DNA from: Staphylococcus cornubiensis
GTDB taxonomy: Bacteria; Bacillota; Bacilli; Staphylococcales; Staphylococcaceae
Assembly: GCF_900183575.1 (NCBI RefSeq)
Contig: NZ_FXUZ01000001.1
Span: 62,001-126,000 of the forward strand
DNA length: 64,000 nucleotides
Direction: 5' to 3'
Positions 18,156 to 26,832 of this stretch are shown here, piece after piece (the stretch's first letter is position 1; each line of letters starts with the position of its first letter). A program made the position numbers and the translations under genes. The notes under the pieces are model-generated. The model was not told the DNA's origin. It saw only the letters and a program-made list of their open reading frames with translations, and did no database searches.

Positions 18156-19202
18156 TTGAATCATTATTTAGAATATGCGATACAATTGGCGGAAATGACG
18201 GAAGGCCAAACTGGAACGAATCCAGCAGTAGGTGCCGTAATTGTAAAAGATGGCCGTATCATTGGTTTTGGTGCGCATTTGAAAAAAGGTGAGCGACATG
18301 CCGAAATTCAAGCGATTGCTATGGCAGGTTTAGAGCAAGTTAAAGGTGCGACCATTTACGTTTCACTCGAACCTTGTTCACACTACGGAAGTACGCCACC
18401 ATGTGCTCAAAAAATCATCGACACGGGTATTGCTAAAGTCGTCTATGCAGCAAAAGATACGACGTTAAAAGAAACAGGTCATGACATGATGGTGCAACAT
18501 GGCATTGAGGTGGTATATCGTCCGTATTCACGCGCACAACAATTGTATGCTGATTTTTATAACAGTAAAGAGGAAGCGCTCCCCATTGTGACAGTTAAGG
18601 TTAGCGCCAGTCTAGATGGCAAACAAGCGACAGATCATTTTGAAAGTCAATGGATTACATCAAAAGAAGTGAAGGAAGATGTTTTTCAATTAAGACATAC
18701 GCATGATGCCATCTTAACGGGAAATGGGACACTGACTCATGATAATCCGAGTTTAACGACACGTATTGAAAACGGGCATCATCCAGCGAAAGTCATTTTG
18801 TCGCGTTCTGGCAATATTAACTGGGATGCACAGCTTTTTCAAGATAGCGTAACACCCATTTATATTTATACAGAAAATCATACACTGACAACTTCATTGG
18901 ACCATGTTGAAATTATTAATCAAACGGACCTCCAAATTGAAGCAGTGCTTAAAGATTTATACCAAAAAGGTTATGGTCGTGTTCTTGTCGAAGCAGGACC
19001 TAACGTGACTTCACAATTTTTAGCGTCGCGTTTTGTGACGCACTTCATCCTATATTTAGCCCCGAAAATCATAGGTGGTCAAGGTGTCAATCAATTTTAT
19101 CAAACTGAATTTGTCACACCTTTAAACCAACTACCACAATTTGAAATTGTACACACTGACATAATAGATACCGATATCAAACTGCACATGCAAAGGAAGT
19201 GA
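18156..19202 (+). CDS. ribD: bifunctional riboflavin deaminase/reductase
   Basis: Deaminates the pyrimidine intermediate and reduces its ribose side chain in riboflavin synthesis. The N-terminal deaminase zinc site is visible in GERHAEIQA and EPCSHYGSTPPC (about residues 47-85); the C-terminal reductase domain starts near VTVKVSASLDGKQA. I choose TTG 18156, because GAGGTGA at 18144-18150 is correctly spaced and the protein then starts MNHYLEYA as expected; an in-frame GTG at 18147 sits inside that ribosome site. It gives 348 aa. First gene of the rib operon. Confidence 0.95.
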   Translation: MNHYLEYAIQLAEMTEGQTGTNPAVGAVIVKDGRIIGFGAHLKKGERHAEIQAIAMAGLEQVKGATIYVSLEPCSHYGSTPPCAQKIIDTGIAKVVYAAKDTTLKETGHDMMVQHGIEVVYRPYSRAQQLYADFYNSKEEALPIVTVKVSASLDGKQATDHFESQWITSKEVKEDVFQLRHTHDAILTGNGTLTHDNPSLTTRIENGHHPAKVILSRSGNINWDAQLFQDSVTPIYIYTENHTLTTSLDHVEIINQTDLQIEAVLKDLYQKGYGRVLVEAGPNVTSQFLASRFVTHFILYLAPKIIGGQGVNQFYQTEFVTPLNQLPQFEIVHTDIIDTDIKLHMQRK

Positions 19203-19206
19203 CGAC

Positions 19207-19836
19207 ATGTTCACAGGTATCGTTGAAGAGATCGGTACAATTCAACATATTCAAAAACGAAACCCCACAACAGCACTCACAATTCAATGTCAAAAAATAC
19301 TAGATGACATGCAAATTGGAGACTCGATTAGTGTGAATGGTACATGTTTGACTGTGACACGGTTTGACCAACATAGTTTTACAGTTGATGTCATACATGG
19401 TACCGAAGATAAAACATACTTAGCTGACTTAAAAACAAATGATTCAGTTAATTTAGAGCGTGCATTATTAGCAACTGGAAGGTTAGGGGGTCATTTTGTA
19501 CAAGGTCACGTCGATGGAAAAGGCATCATTCAACATATTCAAACATCGCAAAATGAATGGATTTATACGATTAAAGCTGAATCGTGTTTGTTGGATCAAA
19601 TGATTCCACAAGGCTCTATTGCTGTAGATGGTGTCAGCTTAACGGTGTTTAAAAAATATCGTGATCGTTTTGATATTCATTTAATTCCAGAAACACGCAA
19701 AGCAACGATTCTTGCTGACAAAAAGCAAGGCGATCCCGTTCATTTAGAAACCGATATGCTGTTTAAATATGTCCAAGCCATTACAAAAGAAAAATCACAG
19801 CTTTCAGTAGAAGATTTACTTAATGCAGGTTTTTAA
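19207..19836 (+). CDS. ribE: riboflavin synthase alpha subunit
   Basis: Dismutates two lumazine molecules to riboflavin. Two tandem lumazine-binding barrels are seen: MFTGIVEEIGTI with SISVNGTCLTV in the first half, and GHFVQGHVDGKG with SIAVDGVSLTV in the second. 209 aa is the usual length. It starts four bases after ribD and precedes ribBA by 12 bases, so it is part of the same operon. Confidence 0.97.
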   Translation: MFTGIVEEIGTIQHIQKRNPTTALTIQCQKILDDMQIGDSISVNGTCLTVTRFDQHSFTVDVIHGTEDKTYLADLKTNDSVNLERALLATGRLGGHFVQGHVDGKGIIQHIQTSQNEWIYTIKAESCLLDQMIPQGSIAVDGVSLTVFKKYRDRFDIHLIPETRKATILADKKQGDPVHLETDMLFKYVQAITKEKSQLSVEDLLNAGF

Positions 19837-19848
19837 GGAGGGGCTTAA

Positions 19849-21030
19849 ATGCAATTAGACAAAATTGAAGAAGCGTTAGAGGCACTGAAAAATGGCGAGA
19901 TGATTGTCGTCGTTGATGATGAAGATCGTGAAAATGAAGGGGATCTCGTAGCCATTACAGAGTGGATGCATGATGATACGATTAATTTTATGGCGAAATA
20001 TGGTCGTGGTCTCATATGCACACCGATTTCAGCAGAGATTGCCGAACAAGCAGGCCTTGATAGTATGGTTAAAAATAACAATGATCCACATGGGACAGCA
20101 TTTACACAAAGTATTGACCATGTGCATTCAACAACAGGTATTAGTGCTTACGAAAGAACAGCAACAGCAAGAGCGCTCATTGATGATGAGATGACAGCAG
20201 AGACATTTCACCAACCGGGACATATTTTTCCATTAATAGGCAAAAAGAAGGGTGTTCTTGAACGTCGTGGGCATACTGAAGCGACGATAGATTTGGCCAG
20301 ATTGACAGGGGCACGTCCAGCAGGTGTCATATGTGAAATTATGAATGAAGACGGTACAATGGCGAAAGGTGAACAATTAGAGCAGTTTAAGGATAAACAC
20401 CATTTAAGAATGATTTCAATTGAAGACCTTGTTGCTTACATTAAAGAAAAACGTCCAATGATTTCAGTCGAAGCTAAAATAAAGTTACCAACAAAATTTG
20501 GCGAATTTGATATGTACGGCTTTACATCAACCAATGACGGAGAAGAACATTTAGCACTTGTGAAAGGCGACATCAAGCCAACAATGAATGTCCGTGTGCA
20601 TTCCGCTTGCGCAACCGGGGACATTTTCCATAGCGAAAGATGTGACTGTGGTGAACAATTGGAAGCTTCAATGGCATATATACAAGAACATGGGGGTATG
20701 GTGCTGTATTTACCGCAAGAAGGACGCGGCATTGGTTTGATGAATAAATTGAAAGCTTATGAATTAATTGAACAAGGCTATGATACCGTTTCAGCAAATG
20801 AAGCGCTCGGTTTCGAACCCGACTTACGTGAATATAATATTGCAGCTCAAATTTTAAAACATTTTAATATTACGGCTGTGAATTTATTAAGCAACAATCC
20901 AGAGAAGTTATCTGGATTACAGCGTTATGGGATTCAAATCGCAGAACGTATTCCAGTCATTACTGAAACAAATGCGCATAACCATGATTATATGCAAGTG
21001 AAAAAATTACAAATGGGTCATTTAATATAA
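19849..21030 (+). CDS. ribBA: bifunctional DHBP synthase / GTP cyclohydrolase II
   Basis: Supplies both branches of riboflavin precursors. The N-terminal DHBP synthase domain has VDDEDRENEGDL (about 23-34) and HTEATIDLARLTG. The C-terminal cyclohydrolase II domain (from about 205) has the zinc cluster CATGDIFHSERCDCG and YLPQEGRGIGL. 393 aa is normal. ATG 19849 follows AAGGAGGGG. Third gene of the operon. Confidence 0.97.
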   Translation: MQLDKIEEALEALKNGEMIVVVDDEDRENEGDLVAITEWMHDDTINFMAKYGRGLICTPISAEIAEQAGLDSMVKNNNDPHGTAFTQSIDHVHSTTGISAYERTATARALIDDEMTAETFHQPGHIFPLIGKKKGVLERRGHTEATIDLARLTGARPAGVICEIMNEDGTMAKGEQLEQFKDKHHLRMISIEDLVAYIKEKRPMISVEAKIKLPTKFGEFDMYGFTSTNDGEEHLALVKGDIKPTMNVRVHSACATGDIFHSERCDCGEQLEASMAYIQEHGGMVLYLPQEGRGIGLMNKLKAYELIEQGYDTVSANEALGFEPDLREYNIAAQILKHFNITAVNLLSNNPEKLSGLQRYGIQIAERIPVITETNAHNHDYMQVKKLQMGHLI

Positions 21031-21047
21031 TTTGAGGAGGAATTATT

Positions 21048-21512
21048 GTGAAATTCGAAGGTCAATTGAATGGTAAAGGTTTAAAAATTGGAGTCGTAGT
21101 AAGTCGTTTTAATGATTTGATTACAGGACGTTTATTAGATGGTGCAAATGATGCGTTGAAAAGACATCAAGTTGCTGAAGAAGATATCGATGTTGCGTAT
21201 GTACCTGGTGCATTTGAATTACCTATCGTCGCTAAAAAGATGGCTCAAACAGGTCAATACGATGCCGTTGTAACATTAGGATGTGTTATTCGTGGTGCAA
21301 CATCACATTATGATTATGTCTGTAATGAAGCGGCAAAAGGAATTGCTAAGGCAAGTGATGATACAGGCGTACCCGTGATTTTCGGTGTGCTCACGACAGA
21401 AAATATTGAACAAGCGATTGAGAGAGCCGGAACAAAAGCCGGTAATAAAGGTGCTGAATCTGCAGTAGGTGCAATTGAAATGGCTAACTTACTGCGACAA
21501 ATGAATGTGTAA
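21048..21512 (+). CDS. ribH: 6,7-dimethyl-8-ribityllumazine synthase
   Basis: Condenses the two riboflavin precursors to lumazine; forms an icosahedral shell in relatives. It has VVSRFND near the N-terminus, VPGAFELP near 55, and the catalytic His in [11 protein letters not shown] near 88. It starts at GTG 21048 after GGAGGAA and is 154 aa. Last gene of the rib operon. Confidence 0.97.
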   Translation: MKFEGQLNGKGLKIGVVVSRFNDLITGRLLDGANDALKRHQVAEEDIDVAYVPGAFELPIVAKKMAQTGQYDAVVTLGCVIRGATSHYDYVCNEAAKGIAKASDDTGVPVIFGVLTTENIEQAIERAGTKAGNKGAESAVGAIEMANLLRQMNV

Positions 21513-21568
21513 AAAGTCGCTTTGATCATTCGTTCAGTTGAGTGAAACATGCTATTGATTATTGAACT

Positions 21569-21612
21569 TGCCCTTGCGCACTAGAAATGTGGCTAGGGCA
21601 GGTCCTGTAATC
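21569..21612 (+). terminator. possible terminator after ribH
   Basis: TTGCCCT and AGGGCAGG can pair over a loop of about 20 bases, followed by TCCTG rather than a T-tract. It is a weak candidate for the end of the rib operon. Confidence 0.3.
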
Positions 21613-21689
21613 TTATGCGTAATGCTACAAAATACATCAATGAATAAGCCGAGGATAAGCGGATACGAATTCTAATACATATCAAATGG

Positions 21690-22223
21690 TTATTCATTGT
21701 AAAAAATGTTCATTAAGGATACGACTTGTGACTCAATGGATTCCCTTTGACTATTATCGTCATTTAAGTAAATGGTCACTAATTCAATAATGCCGCCTGC
21801 AAAAAATTGTGTAAACAAGTCATGATTGACAGAAGTTTTTAATGTTGGAAGTCCTTTTTTATTTAACTCATTGACAATAAATGTTTTAAACTGATTTTTA
21901 TATTTATCCGCATTTTGAATGTTAAATAACTTTTTAAAAAATGTTTGGTGTTCATGAAAATAATTAAACCAAATTTTTGTCCCTTCTGAAAGGCCTAATT
22001 CTTTTTTGGCCTCACAAATCTCCTCTAATTCTTGAAATTTTTCACTTACAATAAAGTCGAGTAAATCATATTTATCCAGGTAATGGAGATAAAAAGTTTT
22101 ACGTCCGATTTGCGCATGTTCTGTAATTTTTTTAACAGTGAGATGATCAAAATCTCCCTCGTTGAATAATGTTAAAAAACTTTGGTGAATGCCGCGTTTC
22201 GTTTTGACAATTCGTAAATCCAT
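21690..22223 (-). CDS. TetR/AcrR family transcriptional regulator
   Basis: 177-aa repressor with a typical N-terminal TetR helix-turn-helix: FDHLTVKKITEHAQIGRKTFYLHY near 24-48. The rest is an all-helical ligand or dimer domain with no recognised ligand, ending in FFAGGIIELVTIYLNDD. ATG 22223 follows AAAGGAG; the preceding TTG is less likely. It is divergent from the hydrolase at 22388 with two palindromes sharing TCACATGT between them, so it probably controls that gene and itself. Confidence 0.85.
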   Translation of the reverse strand: MDLRIVKTKRGIHQSFLTLFNEGDFDHLTVKKITEHAQIGRKTFYLHYLDKYDLLDFIVSEKFQELEEICEAKKELGLSEGTKIWFNYFHEHQTFFKKLFNIQNADKYKNQFKTFIVNELNKKGLPTLKTSVNHDLFTQFFAGGIIELVTIYLNDDNSQRESIESQVVSLMNIFYNE

Positions 22224-22269
22224 CAATCTACACTCCTTTTATAACCCAAATTATGATAAGTGGGTATTA

Positions 22270-22342
22270 TTTCACATGTTTGAAAAGCTATTCATTGTAT
22301 TAATCCATTGATTTGTTATCATACATTATACACATGTGAGTA
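22270..22342. promoter_or_regulatory. candidate operators of the TetR-family regulator
   Basis: Two imperfect palindromes lie in the divergent region: TTTCACATGTTTGAAA at 22270-22285 and TACACATGTGAGTA at 22329-22342. They share the core TCACATGT when the second is read on the other strand. Confidence 0.45.
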
Positions 22343-22387
22343 TTAAACATCCAGAGAGTTTTAAAATTAAATGGAGGGATATTCAAA

Positions 22388-23311
22388 ATGAAAACAGAAA
22401 ATGTGACGTTTAAAACACGAGGTATCCATACAACTGGAATTTTAAGAATACCTGATGGCATGGTATCACAAGCACTACCAACGATTGTCGTCATGCATCC
22501 AATTAGTAGTGTTAAAGAACAAACAGCAAGTATTTATGCTGAAAAGTTAACTGAAGAAGGCTTTGTAACGTTTGCTTTTGATGCAGGTCATCAAGGTGAA
22601 TTAGCTGAAGCACCAGATTATATTGAAAATCCATATTATAGAGTAGAAGATGTCAAATATGCGATTGATTATTTAAATACGCTAGACGTTGTTGATAATG
22701 CACGTATTGGGATTTTAGGTATTTGTGGTGGTGGCGGTTATGCCGTGAATGCCAGTTTAACAGATAAACGGATTAAAGTTGTCGGCACAGTCGTTGCAGC
22801 AGATTTCGGTACGTTAATTAGAGAAGGCGATTTATCACCGAATGCCGCTTTAGATACACTTCATTCTGTGGCACAACAGCGCGAAGCTGAAGCTACAGGC
22901 GCTGAGGTAGCTTACACACAATATATTCCTGATTCAGAAGAACAATTGAAAGAAGCGGGGATTGATGATATTGATATCTCGCAAGCAGTAGATTATTATC
23001 GAACAGATCGCGGTCATCATGTAAATTCGATTAACCGATATCGTCAAATCAGTATAGGGGATATAGCTGGATTTGATGCATTTCATTTAGCCGATAAATT
23101 GTTGGATCAACCATTGTATATTGTAGCAGGTAATGTTCCAGGTGGCTTTGGTTCTTATCGATTTGCGTATGAACTTTTCGATAAAGCTTATACAAGAGAT
23201 AAAAAATTGCACATAGTCGAAGGGGCTTCGCATTACGACTTATATGATCAACCGAAACCTGTAGCAGAAGCATTATCAGGATTAATCCCATTTTATAAAG
23301 AAAAGTTATAA
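22388..23311 (+). CDS. alpha/beta hydrolase, dienelactone-hydrolase-like
   Basis: 307-aa cytosolic hydrolase. The elbow reads GILGICGGGGYAV (near 112-124), so the nucleophile would be Cys as in dienelactone hydrolase and YcjY-like proteins. A His in EGASHYDLYD near 284 and an upstream Asp could complete the triad. The central insert (residues 150-225) is charged and probably forms the cap. ATG 22388 follows GGAGGG. It diverges from a TetR-type gene that likely represses it; substrate unknown. Confidence 0.8.
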   Translation: MKTENVTFKTRGIHTTGILRIPDGMVSQALPTIVVMHPISSVKEQTASIYAEKLTEEGFVTFAFDAGHQGELAEAPDYIENPYYRVEDVKYAIDYLNTLDVVDNARIGILGICGGGGYAVNASLTDKRIKVVGTVVAADFGTLIREGDLSPNAALDTLHSVAQQREAEATGAEVAYTQYIPDSEEQLKEAGIDDIDISQAVDYYRTDRGHHVNSINRYRQISIGDIAGFDAFHLADKLLDQPLYIVAGNVPGGFGSYRFAYELFDKAYTRDKKLHIVEGASHYDLYDQPKPVAEALSGLIPFYKEKL

Positions 23312-23389
23312 TCCCGTTTTAAGAACAAAATCATTTTCAACTTGGAAGGGGAATATTGAGTGATTCCAGTCTATGTCAATTGACGGATT

Positions 23390-23876
23390 AATATCCATTA
23401 TTGGTGATAACATCGTCGAAAAATGAGGATGAATTGGAAAAAAATTGAGGATTTGGATTGTCTTCATTTCAGAAACTTGCCCTTTGCTTCCTGTAATTGG
23501 AGTAAGATTGCAGGAAGGCTGAGACTCCTAAGGGATAAAGTTGAAAGCCAAATAACATCTTCTAATTTTAATAGTGGTTACTGTTTATCGCAGTAGCTGT
23601 CTGACTTCTCAATACGCATGCTTTTGAGAAGTCTAGTCAGCCTTGCGGGGGACAGTACGACGAAATCTTTGTTACACATGAGATTTCTGTACTGCTCCCA
23701 AAATCCACTAACGCTTCAACAAATGTGACATTTTAATCAAGCGTTAGTGAGTTGAAGGACTCGCCCCTAAGAAGAACGCGAAGCCATGAGTGCAATCATA
23801 AATACAAGTCATAGCGAAAGGGCAAGTTAAACCAAATGCTGTATCAATAGCATCAAAAATTTTATGTCCTATCCCC
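23390..23876 (-). repeat. long multi-hairpin intergenic repeat, copy A
   Basis: Fills most of the gap between the hydrolase and putA. Four successive hairpins are visible: TACTG/CAGTA (23579-23595), GACTTCTCAA/TTGAGAAGTC (23603-23633), CAGTAC...GTACTG (23653-23694) and CACTAACGC/GCGTTAGTG (23706-23749). Related sequence occurs at 55.4 kb in the opposite orientation and at 62.2 kb in the same orientation, and its core matches the repeats near 35 kb. No protein frame is supported in it. Confidence 0.85.
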
Positions 23877-23892
23877 TTTTCCTCATATTCAG

Positions 23893-24879
23893 TTAATGTT
23901 TGCGTCTTAATATTTTACATAATGCAAGCGCACCTAATGAGATGGCTGCTACTGGAATCAAGGCTTTTGGTTTCACAAATTCTTTTAGTGCAAGTGTGAT
24001 ATTTTGTGGTCTTTCAGCTAATCGACGCATGAAATAACCAAACCAATCATCACCATACGGTACATAAATCGTAAAGTTATAGCCTTCTTTAGCAATAGCT
24101 TCAGCAAGTTCAGATCTAAAACCATACAGCATTTGGAATTCAAATTTTGATTTATCGATACCATGTTTTTCAACAAAGTCTTTGACATGATTAATGATGT
24201 TATGATCATGAGTTGCAATCGATGTAAAATTTTTCGCAGTCAGCAAACGTTTTTCGATTAAACGGATATAGTTTTCATCGATTTCTTCTTTAGTTTGGTA
24301 GGCAATGTAAGGTGATTCTTTGTAAGCCCCTTTAACGAGTCGTAAACGTAAGTCTGGATACTTATCAATGAGTACGTCTGCTTTAAATAAATAAGCTTGA
24401 ATGACAGTACCGACATTGTTGAACTCAGGTTTTAAACGATCTAACGTTTGCGTAATATCAAATAGGCTATCATATTTTTCTGTATCAATATTGATATGCA
24501 TATGATCGTATTCTTTTGCTTTAGAAACGATTTGATGAATATTACGATAAGATAAGGCACGGTCAAATTCACAGCCGAGCTGGCTCAGTTTGACAGACAT
24601 ATGTGCATCTAATTGATGTTCATGAATCGCTTCCATCACTTTTAATATATTATTTTTCGCTTCAATAGCATCTCGTTCATTATTTACAAATTCTCCGAGA
24701 TTGTCTACTGTCACTGAAATATTTTTCTCGTTCAGTCGTTTAATCGTTTTAATCACATCGTCTATCGTATTCCCTGCGACGACTCTGTTAGCCCCTAGTG
24801 AAGGCCCAATGGTTTTCGCTGTTGAATTTAAAAATGCATTATTAGACAATGCAATAAAAAAGTTTTTGACTAAGGCCAT
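23893..24879 (-). CDS. putA: proline dehydrogenase
   Basis: FAD enzyme oxidising proline to pyrroline-5-carboxylate; here a stand-alone PRODH of 328 aa, not fused to a P5C dehydrogenase. The barrel motifs include LDAHMSVKLSQLG (about 92-104), RLVKGAYKESPYIAY (about 176-190) and the C-terminal VPYGDDWFGYFMRRLAERPQ (about 272-291), which carries the substrate-binding RRxxER. A hydrophobic segment and RRKH tail at the end (about 305-328) suggest membrane association. ATG 24879 follows GGGAGGA. Confidence 0.93.
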   Translation of the reverse strand: MALVKNFFIALSNNAFLNSTAKTIGPSLGANRVVAGNTIDDVIKTIKRLNEKNISVTVDNLGEFVNNERDAIEAKNNILKVMEAIHEHQLDAHMSVKLSQLGCEFDRALSYRNIHQIVSKAKEYDHMHINIDTEKYDSLFDITQTLDRLKPEFNNVGTVIQAYLFKADVLIDKYPDLRLRLVKGAYKESPYIAYQTKEEIDENYIRLIEKRLLTAKNFTSIATHDHNIINHVKDFVEKHGIDKSKFEFQMLYGFRSELAEAIAKEGYNFTIYVPYGDDWFGYFMRRLAERPQNITLALKEFVKPKALIPVAAISLGALALCKILRRKH

Positions 24880-25040
24880 GCTGAATTCCTCCCATTTTGT
24901 TTCTGATGTAATATCAGTGTATCATGAACATATAAGGGAAGAAAACGTTTTCACATTAAAAGATTACGATTTTTATGATTTATTACGCTTATTATTTAAG
25001 TGTGTCTTATCGAGGTGTGGAAAAAGTGAAATTATGAGTA

Positions 25041-25160
25041 TTAATAGTTTGAAGTGTGATGCGATGTGTCAGTTATAATAGGTTCCTCGGCCATAGCTGT
25101 CATGAGCGGTGCGCATAAGAAAAGTACGGTACAAAATAAACATTTGAAGATGAGCTTCAT
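25041..25160 (-). CDS. 39-aa putative exported peptide
   Basis: A small frame with a clear signal-peptide look: MKLIFK, then a hydrophobic core with three Cys (CLFCTVLFLCAPL), then TAMA followed by EE, a good type I cleavage site, leaving a short mature part EEPIITDTSHHTSNY. AAAGGAG stands six to seven bases before ATG 25160. It lies alone in the 500-base gap between putA and the membrane gene at 25378. Function unknown; it could be a signalling or antimicrobial-type peptide or a lone remnant. Confidence 0.6.
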   Translation of the reverse strand: MKLIFKCLFCTVLFLCAPLMTAMAEEPIITDTSHHTSNY

Positions 25161-25377
25161 CGTGAACTCCTTTAGTCCGACTTTGTTCGTTTTCAATATA
25201 ACACTGGTTTGTCAAGCTACAATGAAATGGATGTGAAGTTCTCCTAAAGATAACGTAGCATTTTTATTATTATTAACTTTTTGTAAATATAGAAGCCGAA
25301 TCTTTACGATAACTTTAAATGAAGCAAAGGATATACATGATAAAATAAAGTGAAATCTTTTTTAAGGGAGATAGACA

Positions 25378-25710
25378 ATGTTTAGAGATATGGCGTTCTA
25401 TATTTTTGGGACTCAGCTAGATACATTTGTACAGTATTTTATATTTGAGTTGATTTTACTCGTTATAATCGGGTTAGTAGTAGGTATTTTAACGAAGAAA
25501 ATTTGGCCAGTCGTTGTCGTTATCATTGGCTTAAATGTGATTGATGTTAGTATTTTAGCTAATTTCAATGCGAGTCAAGGTGAGGGGATGTTCATTGGGC
25601 AATGGATGTTGCTATTAGTGGCGAAATTTTTCCCTACATTTTATGAAATTTTAGTGACTGTATTATTGTTGCGAGTAAGTTGGCTGCGGAAAACATTCAA
25701 ACTCGTATAA
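25378..25710 (+). CDS. small membrane protein of unknown function
   Basis: 110 aa, about three transmembrane segments (near 20-38, 42-60 and 76-97), with a basic C-terminal end LRKTFKLV. No family recognised. ATG 25378 follows AAGGGAG. Its own terminator follows directly, so it is monocistronic. Confidence 0.7.
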   Translation: MFRDMAFYIFGTQLDTFVQYFIFELILLVIIGLVVGILTKKIWPVVVVIIGLNVIDVSILANFNASQGEGMFIGQWMLLLVAKFFPTFYEILVTVLLLRVSWLRKTFKLV

Positions 25711-25717
25711 AAATAGC

Positions 25718-25768
25718 AAAACGCGAGATAAGCTTTGGCAAAATGTCATGACTTATTCTCGTGTTTTT
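25718..25768 (+). terminator. intrinsic terminator
   Basis: AAAACGCGAGATAAG pairs with CTTATTCTCGTGTTTT with one mismatch and a wobble, then T5. Confidence 0.8.
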
Positions 25769-25849
25769 ATGTTTTTAGTCGCGAAGCAAGGGTCACTCAC
25801 GCTATAATAGGTTTTATAGTACATAGAACTAAAGGAAGGATAATGAAGT

Positions 25850-26674
25850 ATGTGGAAATGGGAAACTGAAGGTGAGGCTAAAGGTGTCATCGTCATTGTA
25901 CATAATATGTTAGAACATACAGGACGTTATGCATATGTCATTACACATTTAAAACGCAATGGCTACCATGTCATCATGGGAGATTTACCTGGACAAGGCC
26001 AAACTTCGCGTATGAATAAGGGGCAAATCCAAAACTTTGAAGTCTATCAAGAGCGTGTGTTAGAGTGGGTTGAAATTGCCGAAGAATATCATTTGCCTAC
26101 CTTTATGATTGGCGTAGGATTAGGTGGCTTGATTTGCGTCAACTTATTAGAAAAAGTCCAATTAGAAATTGAAGGGTTAATTTTACTTTCACCGTTATTA
26201 GCTTTTCAAAAACATTATAAAACACGTAAAAATATTTTAGCGTCTAATATTGGTGATGTCTCTAAAGAGACAAAGTTTGATTTAGGCATTGAAGTAGAAG
26301 CATTGACACGGAATCCAGAAGTTCAAGAAGAAACTAGAAATGATCCGATGATGCTTAAAAAAGTAAGTTATCATTGGTATAAAGAAGTCGTTCGCACAAT
26401 GAAAGATACTGCTGATCATCTTCAAAAGTTAACCGCTAAATCGATGTGTGTGATGTACGGAACAGCAGACCAAATTTCCGATACAGAAGTGACACATCGT
26501 TTACTACAAACGTTGAATTTAGATGAAGTATACTTTAAAGCATGGCCTGAACTGGCGCATGAAATTCATAATGAACCCGAACGTGAAGCGGTCATGCGTT
26601 ACATTTTGAGCTTTTTAAACAATAATGTGTACGCGGCAGGCTATTTAGTTGAAGATGAAAATAGTCTTAAATAA
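25850..26674 (+). CDS. alpha/beta hydrolase, lysophospholipase-like, nucleophile missing
   Basis: 274-aa protein of the monoacylglycerol lipase/PldB group: HNMLEHTGRYAYVI near 19-32, GDLPGQGQTSR near 46-56, and the acid and His in YGTADQISD and ELAHEIHNEPERE near the end. At the nucleophile elbow, where relatives have GHSMGG, it reads GVGLGG (near 89-94): Gly replaces the catalytic Ser. It may be a pseudoenzyme or use another residue. ATG 25850 follows AAAGGAAGG. It precedes ldh with a hairpin between them. Confidence 0.8.
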   Translation: MWKWETEGEAKGVIVIVHNMLEHTGRYAYVITHLKRNGYHVIMGDLPGQGQTSRMNKGQIQNFEVYQERVLEWVEIAEEYHLPTFMIGVGLGGLICVNLLEKVQLEIEGLILLSPLLAFQKHYKTRKNILASNIGDVSKETKFDLGIEVEALTRNPEVQEETRNDPMMLKKVSYHWYKEVVRTMKDTADHLQKLTAKSMCVMYGTADQISDTEVTHRLLQTLNLDEVYFKAWPELAHEIHNEPEREAVMRYILSFLNNNVYAAGYLVEDENSLK

Positions 26675-26696
26675 TTTAAAAATATACAAAAAGTAT

Positions 26697-26724
26697 AGGA
26701 TGAACGGAAATTTTCGTTTATCCT
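26697..26724 (+). terminator. hairpin after the hydrolase gene
   Basis: AGGATGAACG pairs with CGTTTATCCT (one wobble) around GAAATTTT. The following bases are AAAATATT rather than a pure T-tract, so termination may be weak. Confidence 0.5.
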
Positions 26725-26736
26725 AAAATATTATCA

Positions 26737-26787
26737 TTGAAAGATAATCGTAAACGTGGTAAATTATAAATGTGAAAAGAATCACAA
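26737..26787 (+). promoter_or_regulatory. ldh promoter with candidate Rex site
   Basis: TTGAAA (26737-26742) and TAAATT (26760-26765) are spaced by 17 bases. Just downstream, 26770-26787 reads ATGTGAAAAGAATCACAA, which matches the Rex consensus TTGTGAAWWWWTTCACAA except at two or three positions. Rex is the NADH-sensing repressor of lactate and fermentation genes in staphylococci; binding here is inferred. Confidence 0.65.
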
Positions 26788-26832
26788 GTAATAAGTAGCT
26801 AACAAATTCGGCATAGTAGGAGAGTGTTATTG

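Noticed and set aside
21569..21612. Fragment of the long hairpin repeat after ribH
   Set aside because: GCTATTGATTATTGAACTTGCCC resembles the end of the repeat only over a short stretch; too little to call a copy.
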